The notes below the pieces were generated by a model. It was not told the origin of the DNA and searched no databases. It worked only from the letters and a program-made list of their open reading frames with translations. DNA of 64,000 nucleotides. Source: Sphingomonas profundi. Its GTDB lineage: Bacteria > Pseudomonadota > Alphaproteobacteria > Sphingomonadales > Sphingomonadaceae. Made by a program: the position numbers and the translations under genes. The DNA lies in assembly GCF_009739515.1 (NCBI RefSeq), contig NZ_CP046535.1, positions 4,406,501 to 4,470,500 of the forward strand. The letters are read 5' to 3'. Each line of letters begins with the position of its first letter. Positions within the stretch are counted from its first letter, which is position 1. This document shows, piece by piece, positions 35,773-44,399 of the stretch.

Positions 35773-36761
35773 TGGACATGGATGATGCCCTTCTCGACCC
35801 GTTCAAGCGGCTGCTTGAGCGAATTTCGACAGCGCAGATGGTTCGAGCGTCCGAATCGGCGGGCGAAGTCGCGTCCTGGGTCGAGATCGACGGCTCGGGC
35901 TTCGTCGATGCGCTGGTGCCGGAGGCGGCGGGCGGCGTCGGCCTTTCGCTGGCCGATGTCGTGCCATTGCTGCTCGCCGCCGGGGGCGCCCTGCTGCCGG
36001 TCGCGCTCGGTGAAACGATGGTGGCGCGTGCCCTGGTCGCGCGCGCAGGCAAGGCGCTTCCTGTTACGACGCCGGTCCTGCTGTGGCCGGCAGATCAGGA
36101 AGGACGGCCTCGATCGCTGATCGCCCCGGCCCTGGCCGGCGCGACGCACGCCTTCGTGCAGCAGGGTAAGCAGGCGTCTGTTCGGCCTCTCATGCAGGGA
36201 GATGCCGCACCGGATGGCTTCGGCATCGTCGCCGCGCGGCTGGACCCCACCGCCGCGCCGCTGCTCGTCGTCGAGCTGCCGGAGGATGCGCTATTCGCCT
36301 GGGCGGCCGCGCTCACCGCCGCTACGATGGCGGGCGCGATGGCGCGGGTGCTCGAGATGACCATGGCGCACGTGAACGACCGTCAGCAGTTCGGCCGGCC
36401 GCTCGGCAAGTTCCAGGCGATCCAGCAGCAGATGAGCATGCTGGCAGAAGCCGTCGCGATGGCCGATGTCGCCGCCCGAATCGGCCTGACCGGCCGGCAG
36501 GACGCGCCGTCGCGTCTCGACGCCGCCATTGCCAAGACCGTCGCCGACGAAAGCGCAACGACGGTCTGTGCGATAGCCCATGCCGCCCACGGCGCGATCG
36601 GGATCACCCGCGAGCACGATCTGTCGCTCTATGTCCGGCGTTTGAAGCGATGGCAGCTGAGTTTCGGCTCGGCGGCTGGCTGGTCGCGGATCGTCGGCGA
36701 GGCTCGTCTGGTGGAGACGGGCAACAGTGTCGATTTCATACGGGCGATGCGGCACGACTGA
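35772..36761 (+). CDS. Acyl-CoA dehydrogenase-like small subunit
   Basis: A 329-residue protein with a reduced N-terminal half (residues 1-165 keep only traces of the family, such as ALVPEAAGGVGLSLADVVPL) and a recognisable C-terminal helical domain (AGAMARVLEMTMAHVNDRQQ, FGRPLGKFQAIQQQMSMLAE, ITREHDLSLYVRRLKRWQLS). It lacks the normal FAD-adenine and SEPxAGSD segments, so alone it should be inactive. The one-base overlap with the upstream dehydrogenase and this asymmetry fit the non-identical subunit of an alpha2-beta2 enzyme. A strong hairpin follows the stop. Confidence 0.88.
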   Translation: MDMDDALLDPFKRLLERISTAQMVRASESAGEVASWVEIDGSGFVDALVPEAAGGVGLSLADVVPLLLAAGGALLPVALGETMVARALVARAGKALPVTTPVLLWPADQEGRPRSLIAPALAGATHAFVQQGKQASVRPLMQGDAAPDGFGIVAARLDPTAAPLLVVELPEDALFAWAAALTAATMAGAMARVLEMTMAHVNDRQQFGRPLGKFQAIQQQMSMLAEAVAMADVAARIGLTGRQDAPSRLDAAIAKTVADESATTVCAIAHAAHGAIGITREHDLSLYVRRLKRWQLSFGSAAGWSRIVGEARLVETGNSVDFIRAMRHD

Positions 36762-36767
36762 GGCACG

Positions 36768-36795
36768 CTCCGATCCGGCCCAAGCCGGATCGGAG
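36768..36795. terminator. Perfect 12-base-pair hairpin, likely bidirectional terminator
   Basis: CTCCGATCCGGC at 36768-36779 and GCCGGATCGGAG at 36784-36795 are exact reverse complements around a CCAA loop. It lies between the acyl-CoA dehydrogenase stop (36761) and the convergent nitroreductase stop (36803). No T-run follows on either side, but the stem is long and uninterrupted. Confidence 0.75.
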
Positions 36796-36802
36796 GCTAC
36801 GC

Positions 36803-37552
36803 TCATTCATCGATCCACTGTACCGCATCTTCGATGGAGGCACGGCGAGAGCGGAAGCTGTTCGCGGGGTGGGCCTGCTCCGGGTAGCCGAAGGACGCTC
36901 CCAGCACGATCATGCGATCGTCCGGGATGGCGAAGTGCGCGTGCATGAGCGGCGCGTAGGCGGCAAGCGCCGCCTGTGGGATCATGCCCAGGCCGAGGCT
37001 CTGCGCTGCGAGCAGGACCGTGCCGACATAGAGGCCGCTGTCGATAGCGCCATAGGTGCCGAGATCGCGCGGCGACGTGACGATCATCGCATGCGGCGCG
37101 CCGAACAGTCGAAAATTCTCCAGCGCCTGCTTCCCGGAAGCAGCCCTGTCGCCATAAGCGATGCCCACGCTCTCGTAGAGTTGCCAGCCGACCTCGCGTT
37201 GCCGCTCCTTGTAGACGCCGCGATAGACCTCCGGGAACGCGAAGTCCGGCGCGAGTTCGGCTCCGCCGCCGGTCGACGCATCGGCGAGCGCGCGTTCGAA
37301 CAGCGCCTTGCGGAACCGCTCGGTCCCCTCTCCCTCGGTGACGATCACCTGCCAGGGCTGGGAGTTGCACCAGGAGGCGGACATTTGGGCGATTTCCAGC
37401 ATCCGCGCGATCGTCGCGCGCGGCACCGGCTGCGGGCTGTAGCTGCGGCAGCTGTAGCGTTCGGCGAGCAGGCGCGAGAGCATGACCGATTCGGGCGACC
37501 AATCCTGCCCGCCCGTGCTGTCGTCGAGCGGGCGTCTTTCTTGTTGGGCCAA
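36803..37552 (-). CDS. Nitroreductase-family FMN oxidoreductase
   Basis: A 249-residue FMN-dependent nitroreductase-fold protein: LSRLLAERYSCRSYSPQPVP with the FMN-phosphate-binding Arg/Ser cluster, QMSASWCNSQPWQVIVTEGE and ALAAYAPLMHAHFAIPDDRM then GASFGYPEQAHPAN at the C-terminal end. I take TTG 37552 as start because AGGAAGG lies eight bases upstream; the frame runs on to 37708 without a better site. Its function may be reduction of an enone or quinone, or flavin reduction. It is divergent from the MFS gene at 37707. Confidence 0.87.
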   Translation of the reverse strand: MAQQERRPLDDSTGGQDWSPESVMLSRLLAERYSCRSYSPQPVPRATIARMLEIAQMSASWCNSQPWQVIVTEGEGTERFRKALFERALADASTGGGAELAPDFAFPEVYRGVYKERQREVGWQLYESVGIAYGDRAASGKQALENFRLFGAPHAMIVTSPRDLGTYGAIDSGLYVGTVLLAAQSLGLGMIPQAALAAYAPLMHAHFAIPDDRMIVLGASFGYPEQAHPANSFRSRRASIEDAVQWIDE

Positions 37553-37706
37553 GCGTGGTTCCTTCCTGAAATGCCCCTCCTGATAATCAGCCGGCGACGA
37601 GCGTGAAATCCCGGTGCGCCGACAGGCATGCGCGATTGCGTGCCGTGTGATGGGCGGAGTGGGCGCAGACCCTATGATCCGGCCGACAAGCAGAGAGGGC
37701 ATCCAC

Positions 37707-38960
37707 ATGGCCGCAACGAAGCCGGACAGCGGATCGGAACGGCCAGTCGCCGGCCGTTTTCAGACGATGCTGATGTGCTTCCTGGCGCAGAACATGGTCC
37801 TCGGTCTCGGCTACGGATCGTTCGGGCCGCTGCTCGCCGCCAACCAGGCACATCTGGACGTGAGCCGCGCCGCCGCGGCCGCCGGCATAAGCATGATAAC
37901 GCTGGCGACCGGCGTCCTTGCGCCGCTGACGGGCGGCCTGCTCCAGCGATATCGAGTCCGCGACATCATCATCGCGGGCGTGGGGCTGAGCGGTTCGGCC
38001 TATCTGCTGCTCGCCGTCACCGACAGATATGGTGTCGCGCTGCTCTGCTACGGCATGGTCGGTACCGGCATGGTGCTGGCGGCGATCCTGGCGCCGGTCA
38101 CGCTCGTCACCCGCTGGGTGGATACAGGGCGCGGCAAGGTGCTGAGCCTCGTCAACCTGCCCGTCGCCCTGTTCGTGGCGCCCTATCTGATCGGCATCAT
38201 CCTGCCGGCCGTCGGGCGCACGGCGGTTTTGCTGGGCATGGGTGCGGTATCCCTCGCCCTGATCCCTCTCGTCGCCGCTCTGGTGCGGGAATGGCCGCCC
38301 GGTACGGCGTCGGCCATCGGGCGGAAGGCCGCGCCTGCCAACGGTGCTCCGCGCGCGGCCGCGCCCGGCCCGTCGCCGCTGGCGCATCCCGGCTTCTGGC
38401 TGGAGGCGCTGGGCATCGCGCTGATGGCGGGAACCGGAGTGGTCTTCATGGTTCACATCGTGCCGTTCGGCATGGGGCGTGGCCATTCGCTTGGAACGGC
38501 GGCGGGGTTGATATCCACCTATGCGGGGGCAGGGCTGCTCGGCACCCTGTTCTTCGGCTGGATCGTGGACCGGCTCGGTTCGGCGCCGGCGCTGGTGCTG
38601 AGCGCCGCCACGCAGGCGTGCATGTGGTGGCTGCTGCTGCTGGTCGATGGCCCGGCCATGTTCGCGGTCGTGGCGATCCTCGGGATGTGTTGCTCGCCGA
38701 TGATGGCGTTGCATGGCGCGGCGCTGGGCGCGCTGTTCGGCGCGAACGGCGTTAGCCGGGCGATGGGCTACAGCTTCATGGTGAAGCTGCCCTTCATTTT
38801 CGGCTATGGCCCTGCGGCGGGCGTGCTGTTCGATTTGACAGGCGGCTATGCGCTGCCGTTCATGCTCTGCGCGGCGTCGCTGGGGCTGGCGACCCTGTCC
38901 TTCGCTGGCCTGACGGTCGTGATGAGGCGCGGGGCGAGCGGCCGCGTCGCGACCGCGTGA
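37707..38960 (+). CDS. MFS transporter
   Basis: A 417-residue inner-membrane permease with about 12 hydrophobic segments; AQNMVLGLGYGSFGPLLAAN is helix 1 and ISMITLATGVLAPLTGGLLQ then RYRVRDIIIAGVG follow, as in the oxalate/formate-antiporter or monocarboxylate-type MFS. The central cytoplasmic loop is Ala/Pro/Arg rich (RKAAPANGAPRAAAPGP). ATG 37707 has AGAGGG upstream. It opens the operon that continues with the kinase, the lipocalin-like protein, DUF35 and the aldolase-like protein, so it probably carries their substrate. Confidence 0.9.
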   Translation: MAATKPDSGSERPVAGRFQTMLMCFLAQNMVLGLGYGSFGPLLAANQAHLDVSRAAAAAGISMITLATGVLAPLTGGLLQRYRVRDIIIAGVGLSGSAYLLLAVTDRYGVALLCYGMVGTGMVLAAILAPVTLVTRWVDTGRGKVLSLVNLPVALFVAPYLIGIILPAVGRTAVLLGMGAVSLALIPLVAALVREWPPGTASAIGRKAAPANGAPRAAAPGPSPLAHPGFWLEALGIALMAGTGVVFMVHIVPFGMGRGHSLGTAAGLISTYAGAGLLGTLFFGWIVDRLGSAPALVLSAATQACMWWLLLLVDGPAMFAVVAILGMCCSPMMALHGAALGALFGANGVSRAMGYSFMVKLPFIFGYGPAAGVLFDLTGGYALPFMLCAASLGLATLSFAGLTVVMRRGASGRVATA

Positions 38961-39001
38961 CGCCGCCGCGCCTAGCAATCTGACAGGAACAGAAGGACGC
39001 A

Positions 39002-40435
39002 ATGGACGAGATCGGGCACAAAGTCGTTACCGCGACCCATGGTTTCCTCAAGCGGCTGGTCGCCTCCAACATCCTCGACGGTGATCTGCTGACGGAAGCG
39101 CATATGGCGGTGACGGCGATCGGCTACGAACTGGCACGGAGCGGCTATGACAAGGCGCATTTGCGTGATGTCCGTGAGGCTGAATCCGTGCTGACGGCTA
39201 GCCTGCAGGCGGCGGCGGGGGCGGCCAACGCAGCGCCGGCTGCGCGCACGTGGCAGGACGATTGGCAGGCAGGCGTAGGCGCGGCCCTTGCCACCCTGAT
39301 CGAGGCGGGCGACCCCGCCGTGGCGGACGACGCCGCCGTGGTGCGGCATCTGCGTGAGTTCCTGGTATCCTATCATTCGCCAATGGATCCGGTGGTGAGC
39401 GCCGGCACGCGCAGCACCTATCAAGGCGGAAGGGGCGATCGCGCGCGGGACGAGGAGGGAGGCGGAGCGATCTACATCACCGCGCCGCGTCTGCAATCCT
39501 ACCTGGCTGAGCGCTTCCCGGACCAGAAGACGGTTGTGCGATCAGTCGAGCGGCTGATGGGCGGCTATTCGAAGGAGACCTACATCGTCCGGCTGGATGA
39601 AGGACAGGGCGAAGGCACCATCGTGATCCGCAAGGACGGCTACGGATTGCCGACCGGATCCAGCGTCGCCAGCGAATATGCCGTGCTGCAGGAGGTGTTC
39701 GGGCTGGGCATGCCGGTGGCCGAGCCGCTCTGGCTGGAAGCGGATACCGGGCCGTTCGCCGCTGCCTTCATGGCGGTGGGCCATGTCGCCGCCAAGCCCG
39801 CCAATCAGGTCGTGCCGGAGGATGCGGCCGGACGCGCGGCGTGGGCGGACGCCTTTGCGCGGGCGCTAGCGCTGCTGCACCGCGAGACGGCGCGCCCGGG
39901 CGCGGACGTACGGGCCGTGCTGCGCGAGGAGATCGCCGATCTGCGCCGCCGCATGCGCGAGCGCGAGCGCGCGCCCCATCCGGGGCTGAGCCTGGGCCTC
40001 GCCTGGCTAGAAACCCATCTCGACGATCTCGCCGGCCGGCCTGCCTGTCGGGTGCATGGCGACTTCGGTTTCCACAACCTGCTGATGAGCGGCGACAGGT
40101 TGATGGCGGTGCTCGACTGGGAGTTCAGCCACATCGGCGATCCGGTCGAGGATCTGGTGATGTTCCGCCCGTTCATGGAGCAGATCGGCTGCTGGGATCG
40201 CTTCATCGCGCTGTATGAGGCGGAATCGGGTTTCCGCTTCGATGCGCGCGGCGGCCGCTATTTCGGCGTGTGGACGGAAGTGCGCAACATGATCGCGTGC
40301 CTCGGTTCGCTGAACTCCCTGCTGCTGCCGCAGGTGACGGACGTCGCCCTTTCGGTGGCCGGCACCATCTACATTCCGAAATATGAGATCGCCGTGCTGG
40401 ATGCGGTGATAGGAGGCAAAGAAACGGATGTCTGA
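39002..40435 (+). CDS. APH-type kinase with helical N-terminal domain
   Basis: A 477-residue protein. Residues 1-130 are a helical domain I cannot name (GFLKRLVASNILDGDLLTEA, VVRHLREFLVSYHSP); residues about 155-470 are an aminoglycoside-phosphotransferase-type kinase. The kinase is intact: VHGDFGFHNLLM with H352, D354 and N359, and VLDWEFSHIGDPVEDLVMF with D372. N-lobe features are LMGGYSKETYIVRLD and IVIRKDGYG. It would transfer phosphate from ATP to a hydroxyl group, and here the context suggests a hydroxy acid or hydroxyacyl-CoA. Its stop overlaps the lipocalin-like gene by eight bases. Confidence 0.87.
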   Translation: MDEIGHKVVTATHGFLKRLVASNILDGDLLTEAHMAVTAIGYELARSGYDKAHLRDVREAESVLTASLQAAAGAANAAPAARTWQDDWQAGVGAALATLIEAGDPAVADDAAVVRHLREFLVSYHSPMDPVVSAGTRSTYQGGRGDRARDEEGGGAIYITAPRLQSYLAERFPDQKTVVRSVERLMGGYSKETYIVRLDEGQGEGTIVIRKDGYGLPTGSSVASEYAVLQEVFGLGMPVAEPLWLEADTGPFAAAFMAVGHVAAKPANQVVPEDAAGRAAWADAFARALALLHRETARPGADVRAVLREEIADLRRRMRERERAPHPGLSLGLAWLETHLDDLAGRPACRVHGDFGFHNLLMSGDRLMAVLDWEFSHIGDPVEDLVMFRPFMEQIGCWDRFIALYEAESGFRFDARGGRYFGVWTEVRNMIACLGSLNSLLLPQVTDVALSVAGTIYIPKYEIAVLDAVIGGKETDV

Positions 40436-41438
40436 CACGATCGAGTGGACCAAGAGCAGTCGCGGCTTCGGCAAGGCGACCGATCAGGACGACTTCTATC
40501 ACGGGCGCAACCAGCCCGAGAAGCATCACGAGATGACCGAAACCTGGTATTGGGGCTTCTACGAGCCGCAGTCCAACCTGCACGGCTTCATCCACATCTG
40601 GACGCATCCTAACCTGAACCTGTGCACCGGCGGCCTGTTCGCCCATTTTGGCCACAAGCGGGAGCATCTTGCGGCGGAACTGTTCGACTTCCGCAACTTC
40701 ACACCGGACACGATCTTCGATGCCGAGGGCAATATCAGGCTGGCGAACGGCCTTTCGGTGACGTTCGAGAAGCCGATGGAACGGGCACGGATCACCTACG
40801 AGAATCCGGATCGCGCCTTCCGGCTCGACATGGTGCAGACGGCGGTGCAGCCGCCGATCGTGCGCGCGAACGACCGCCATTTCGAGCAGACGATGCGGGC
40901 GGTCGGTTCCGTCACCTACGAAGGGCGGGACTATGCCTTCGACAATCTCTCGATCCGCGATCGTTCGTGGGGCGAGCGGCGACCGGAGGAAGGACACAAG
41001 ATCCCTCCTTATACGTGGATGAACGGCGCGTTCTCCGAAGACTTCTCCTTCTGCATATCGGGCATGGACGATCCGGCGCTGAAGCCGGACTGGCTCGGCC
41101 TGTACGACATCCCGCGCGACAAGCTGATGAGCGATGCGTGGATCTACGACCACGGCAAGATGCTGCGGCTGGAAAGCCTGTCGAAAATAACCGAGCGCGC
41201 TGACGATGGCTTGCGCCCCGTCCGCAACGTGATCGACTGCGTGGCGGAGGACGGCCGCCAGTTTCGCTTCGTCGGCGAGATCACCGCGAGCAATCCGTGG
41301 CACAGCTGGCAGAATGCGCTGTGCCATTGCGGGCTGACTCGCTGGACCTCGCCGCAGTTCGAGGGGGTGACGGGCTGGGGCGAGACCCAGGAGGTGCAAT
41401 GGAACGACTATGTCGTTCGACGCTGCAAGCCGGTTTGA
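40428..41438 (+). CDS. Lipocalin-like protein of unknown function (DUF7064-like)
   Basis: A 336-residue strand-rich soluble protein without signal peptide. The N-terminal part has ETWYWGFYEPQSNLHGFIHI and WTHPNLNLCTGGLFAHFG; the middle has AFDNLSIRDRSWGERRPEEG, sharing RD-x-SWG with the protein at 17746; the end is YVVRRCKPV. Like that protein it is encoded next to an APH-type kinase, here with an eight-base overlap. I regard the two as paralogues of one uncharacterised AttH/CrtC-like family. The repeated pairing implies that the kinase and this protein act on the same molecule. Biochemical role unknown. Confidence 0.75.
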   Translation: MSDTIEWTKSSRGFGKATDQDDFYHGRNQPEKHHEMTETWYWGFYEPQSNLHGFIHIWTHPNLNLCTGGLFAHFGHKREHLAAELFDFRNFTPDTIFDAEGNIRLANGLSVTFEKPMERARITYENPDRAFRLDMVQTAVQPPIVRANDRHFEQTMRAVGSVTYEGRDYAFDNLSIRDRSWGERRPEEGHKIPPYTWMNGAFSEDFSFCISGMDDPALKPDWLGLYDIPRDKLMSDAWIYDHGKMLRLESLSKITERADDGLRPVRNVIDCVAEDGRQFRFVGEITASNPWHSWQNALCHCGLTRWTSPQFEGVTGWGETQEVQWNDYVVRRCKPV

Positions 41439-41468
41439 CGGGTATCTCGACAGGATTGGACTACAACG

Positions 41469-41903
41469 ATGGCATATGGCGGAAGTGGCGGCGGCGAACA
41501 ACCTGTCGCCGGGCCGGGGCATAATGCGCCCTGTTCGAACCGGGATTTCGATTTCTTCTATCGCGGGCTGGAGCAAGGCGCGTTGCTGGCCCAGCGGTGC
41601 GGCGGCTGTGGCCGGCTGCGCAATCCGCCGAGCCCCAGCTGCCCGCATTGTCGATCGTTCGAATGGTTGCCAGTGGCGCTTTCGGGCAACGGGCGCATCC
41701 ACAGCTACACGGTGCATCATCATCCGCCGCTGCCGGGCTTCGCCGTGCCCCATCCGATCGTGATCGTGGCGCTGGATGAGGGTATCCGCATGATGGGGGC
41801 GATGGACGGCACGCCGCCGGAGGCGATGGCGATCGACCTGCCGGTTTCGGTCGAGTTCCTGCGGCGCGGCGACAGCGCCGCGTATCGCTTCCGGTTGAGC
41901 TGA
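41469..41903 (+). CDS. DUF35 zinc-ribbon / OB-fold protein
   Basis: A 144-residue DUF35 protein: an N-terminal helix that docks on partners (FDFFYRGLEQGALLAQRC), a zinc ribbon with four cysteines (CGGCGRLRNPPSPSCPHC) and an OB fold (WLPVALSGNGRIHSYTVHHH, FAVPHPIVIVALDEGIRMMG). DUF35 proteins bind thiolase-fold enzymes and are essential in Ltp2-type retro-aldolase complexes of steroid degradation (ChsH2 DUF35 domain). The next gene, ten bases on, is such a thiolase-fold protein, so they should form a complex. No strong Shine-Dalgarno site is seen before ATG 41469. Confidence 0.9.
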   Translation: MAYGGSGGGEQPVAGPGHNAPCSNRDFDFFYRGLEQGALLAQRCGGCGRLRNPPSPSCPHCRSFEWLPVALSGNGRIHSYTVHHHPPLPGFAVPHPIVIVALDEGIRMMGAMDGTPPEAMAIDLPVSVEFLRRGDSAAYRFRLS

Positions 41904-41913
41904 AGGATCCACC

Positions 41914-43083
41914 ATGTCCGGCTACAGCAACAAGGCCGCGATCGCGGGCTACGGCGCTACTGAATTCTCAAAGAATTCAGGGCGCAGCGAACTGACCCTT
42001 GCGGTGGAGGCGACGCTCGCCGCGCTCGCCGATGCGGGGATCGACCCCGCCGAGGTGGACGGCATGTCCTCGTTCACGATGGACAATAATTCGGAGCAGG
42101 AGATTTTTCGTAGCATCGGCGGGCGCGACCTGAAATTCTTCACCCGCATTCCGCAGGGTGGCGGCGGCACCTGCGGGCCGCTGTTGCAGGCGGCACTGGC
42201 AGTGACGGCCGGCGTGGCGGACGTGATCGTCTGCTATCGCGCGATGAACGAGCGGTCCGAGTATCGCTTCGGCGCGCCGATGTCCGGCCTGCCGCCGACC
42301 AGTGACAATGTGGTGTTCGCCTATCACGGCTTCAGCGGCCTGATGACGCCGGCGGCGATGATCGGCATGATGATGCGGCGCTACATGCACGAGACCGGCG
42401 CGACGAGCCTCGATTTCGCCAACTATTCGGTCGTCGCGCGCAAGCATGCGTCCACCAACCCGAAGGCGTTCTTCTACGGCAAGCCGATCACGGTGGAGGA
42501 TCATCAGGCGTCTCGCATGGTTGCCGATCCGCTTCGGCTGCTCGATTGCTGTCAGGAGAGCGACGGCGGCGTCGCGTTCGTCGTGACCAGTGCGGAGAGG
42601 GCGCGCTCGCTGCGCCAGAAGCCGGTGCTGATCCGCGCCGCGGCGCAAGGCTCCCCCGCCGGGGTACTCGGCCTGGCCGGCTATTACCGCCCCGACATCA
42701 GCCCACGCGACGAATGCGCGGCGACGGCGCGCCAGCTCTACGCCGAGGCGCGGCTGACGCCGAAGGACATGCAGATGGCGATCCTGTACGATCATTTCGG
42801 GCCATCGGTGCTGCCCTCGCTCGAGGGGTATGGCTTCTGTGCCTATGGCGAAGCCAAGGATTTCATCAAGAACGGCAATATCGAGGTGGGCGGAACGCTG
42901 CCGCTGAACACCCATGGGGGCCAACTGGGCGAGGCGTATATCCACGGCATGAACGGCGTGGCCGAGGCGGTGCGCCAGCTACGCGGCACGGCGGTGAACC
43001 AGGTGGCCGGCGTGGCCAACATCCTCGTCAGCGCCGGCAGCGGCGTGCCGACAAGCGGCGCGATCCTGGGCGTCGACGGCTGA
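41914..43083 (+). CDS. Thiolase-fold protein, Ltp2-like aldolase candidate
   Basis: A 389-residue SCP-x/thiolase-like protein: KAAIAGYGATEFSKNSGRSE at the start, IPQGGGGTCGPLLQAALAVT then AGVADVIVCYRAMN, LLDCCQESDGGVAFVVTSAE and GGTLPLNTHGGQLGEAYIHG. Counting back 17 residues from the TAG-VAD turn gives Gly, not the nucleophilic Cys of true thiolases. Lack of that Cys plus an adjacent DUF35 gene is the signature of Ltp2-type retro-aldolases, which release propionyl- or acetyl-CoA from a beta-hydroxy acyl-CoA. AAGGA precedes the ATG. A cryptic thiolase using the nearby Cys is the alternative. Confidence 0.87.
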   Translation: MSGYSNKAAIAGYGATEFSKNSGRSELTLAVEATLAALADAGIDPAEVDGMSSFTMDNNSEQEIFRSIGGRDLKFFTRIPQGGGGTCGPLLQAALAVTAGVADVIVCYRAMNERSEYRFGAPMSGLPPTSDNVVFAYHGFSGLMTPAAMIGMMMRRYMHETGATSLDFANYSVVARKHASTNPKAFFYGKPITVEDHQASRMVADPLRLLDCCQESDGGVAFVVTSAERARSLRQKPVLIRAAAQGSPAGVLGLAGYYRPDISPRDECAATARQLYAEARLTPKDMQMAILYDHFGPSVLPSLEGYGFCAYGEAKDFIKNGNIEVGGTLPLNTHGGQLGEAYIHGMNGVAEAVRQLRGTAVNQVAGVANILVSAGSGVPTSGAILGVDG

Positions 43084-43095
43084 CGCAGGCTACCG

Positions 43096-44289
43096 TCAGG
43101 CCTGCCCGCGGCAGCCGATCATCGCCGCGCCGCTGCCCGCCAGCGACGCGGCCGGATCGTTGCCGGGGTGGGCGCGGGCGGCGCACAGATCCAGCCACGC
43201 CCGTGTGACCGGCGATGACCGATCGATGCCGCGCGCGCCCAGCAGCATCATGAAGTCGTCGACCAGCGCCGCCAGCCGCCGCACAGACGAGGTGAGCTGA
43301 ACGCGCAGGCGCATGGCCTCGCCTTGCCCGATCACCACGTCGCGCGCGACATGATCCTGAAGGATCGCCACGTTCCGGCGGAAGCTCGCCTCGACAAGAT
43401 CGATCTCGGCATCGAGGCGGGCGGCGGCGGCGACCGTCGCCGGATCCTCGCGCGAGACCTGGCCCGACCAGGCGGAGACGCGGGAGGCGGCGCGATCCAG
43501 AAAGGCGTCGAGCGCGCCGCGAGCCGTGCCGATCGCGAAGTTCGCAATGCCGGCGGAGAATAGATAAAGCCATGGGAGCCGATAGAGCGCCGGCCCCGGC
43601 CGATGGATCTTGAGGACGTTGAGCAGACCGGGATCGAGCGTGCGGGTGCGCCATTCCGGCACGAAGATGCCGTTCGCAACGATATCGTTGCTGCCGGTCG
43701 CGCGCATGCCGAAGGGATTCCAGACGTCGAGGATCGCATAGTCGCCACGCGGTACCAGGAAGATGCGCAGCTCCGCAGCGCCGGTATCGGGATGCGGCGT
43801 GCGGCCGCCGAGCAGCGCCCAGCCGGCGTGGCTTGCCCCGCTGGAGAAGGACCAGCGGCCAGACAGCGTGTACCCGCCGGCGGCGGCCGCCACCTTGCCG
43901 ACCGGCATGAAGGAGGAGGAGACGAGGGCAGCGGGATCCTGCCCCCAGACGGCCGCCTGTGCGCGATCGTCGAACAGTGCCAGTACCAGCGATTGTACGT
44001 TCAGCACGCCGAGCACCCAGGCGGTGGAGGCGCACTGCGCGGCGACGATATTCTGCACGTCGAAGAAGGTGGTCGGATCGGCCTCGTGCCCGCCCCATCG
44101 CTGCGGCTGGAACAGGCGGGTGAGCCCGGCTTCGCGCAGCGCGGCGATCGATGCGGCCGGAATGTCCCGCAGCGCCTCCGCCTCGTCCCATCGTGCGCCT
44201 ATGGCGGGAGCGATCGCCCTTGCCCGCGCGCGCAACATATCGGCGCCGACCGGCGCGAACGACGACAGGGGCGCTGGGGATGCGGACAT
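43096..44289 (-). CDS. HsaA-like flavin-dependent monooxygenase (acyl-CoA dehydrogenase fold)
   Basis: A 397-residue class D flavin monooxygenase. It follows the HsaA pattern: IPAASIAALREAGLTRLFQP, QRWGGHEADPTTFFDVQNIV, AAQCASTAWVLGVLNVQ, FMPVGKVAAAAGGYTLSGRW and SFSSGASHAGWALLGG, then HPGNDPAASLAGSG near the end. HsaA hydroxylates a phenolic steroid seco-intermediate with FMNH2 from the reductase HsaB; no HsaB-like gene is in the window. The start is ATG 44289 with AAGGA upstream. It converges with the aldolase-like gene, only 12 bases apart. Confidence 0.87.
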   Translation of the reverse strand: MSASPAPLSSFAPVGADMLRARARAIAPAIGARWDEAEALRDIPAASIAALREAGLTRLFQPQRWGGHEADPTTFFDVQNIVAAQCASTAWVLGVLNVQSLVLALFDDRAQAAVWGQDPAALVSSSFMPVGKVAAAAGGYTLSGRWSFSSGASHAGWALLGGRTPHPDTGAAELRIFLVPRGDYAILDVWNPFGMRATGSNDIVANGIFVPEWRTRTLDPGLLNVLKIHRPGPALYRLPWLYLFSAGIANFAIGTARGALDAFLDRAASRVSAWSGQVSREDPATVAAAARLDAEIDLVEASFRRNVAILQDHVARDVVIGQGEAMRLRVQLTSSVRRLAALVDDFMMLLGARGIDRSSPVTRAWLDLCAARAHPGNDPAASLAGSGAAMIGCRGQA

Positions 44290-44399
44290 GAGCGGGTCCT
44301 TCGATGGGCCACGGAGACCCTTCCACCGCCGCCGGACAACGCCAAGCGGAACCGCTGCTCCGCCATGCGCAGTTGCGCGCAGAGACAAGGCCGGCCGGT

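Noticed and set aside
43086-43106. GCAGGC/GCCTGC hairpin between the aldolase-like and HsaA-like genes
   Set aside because: The stem is only six bases and extends into the end of the HsaA-like coding region; not convincing as a terminator.
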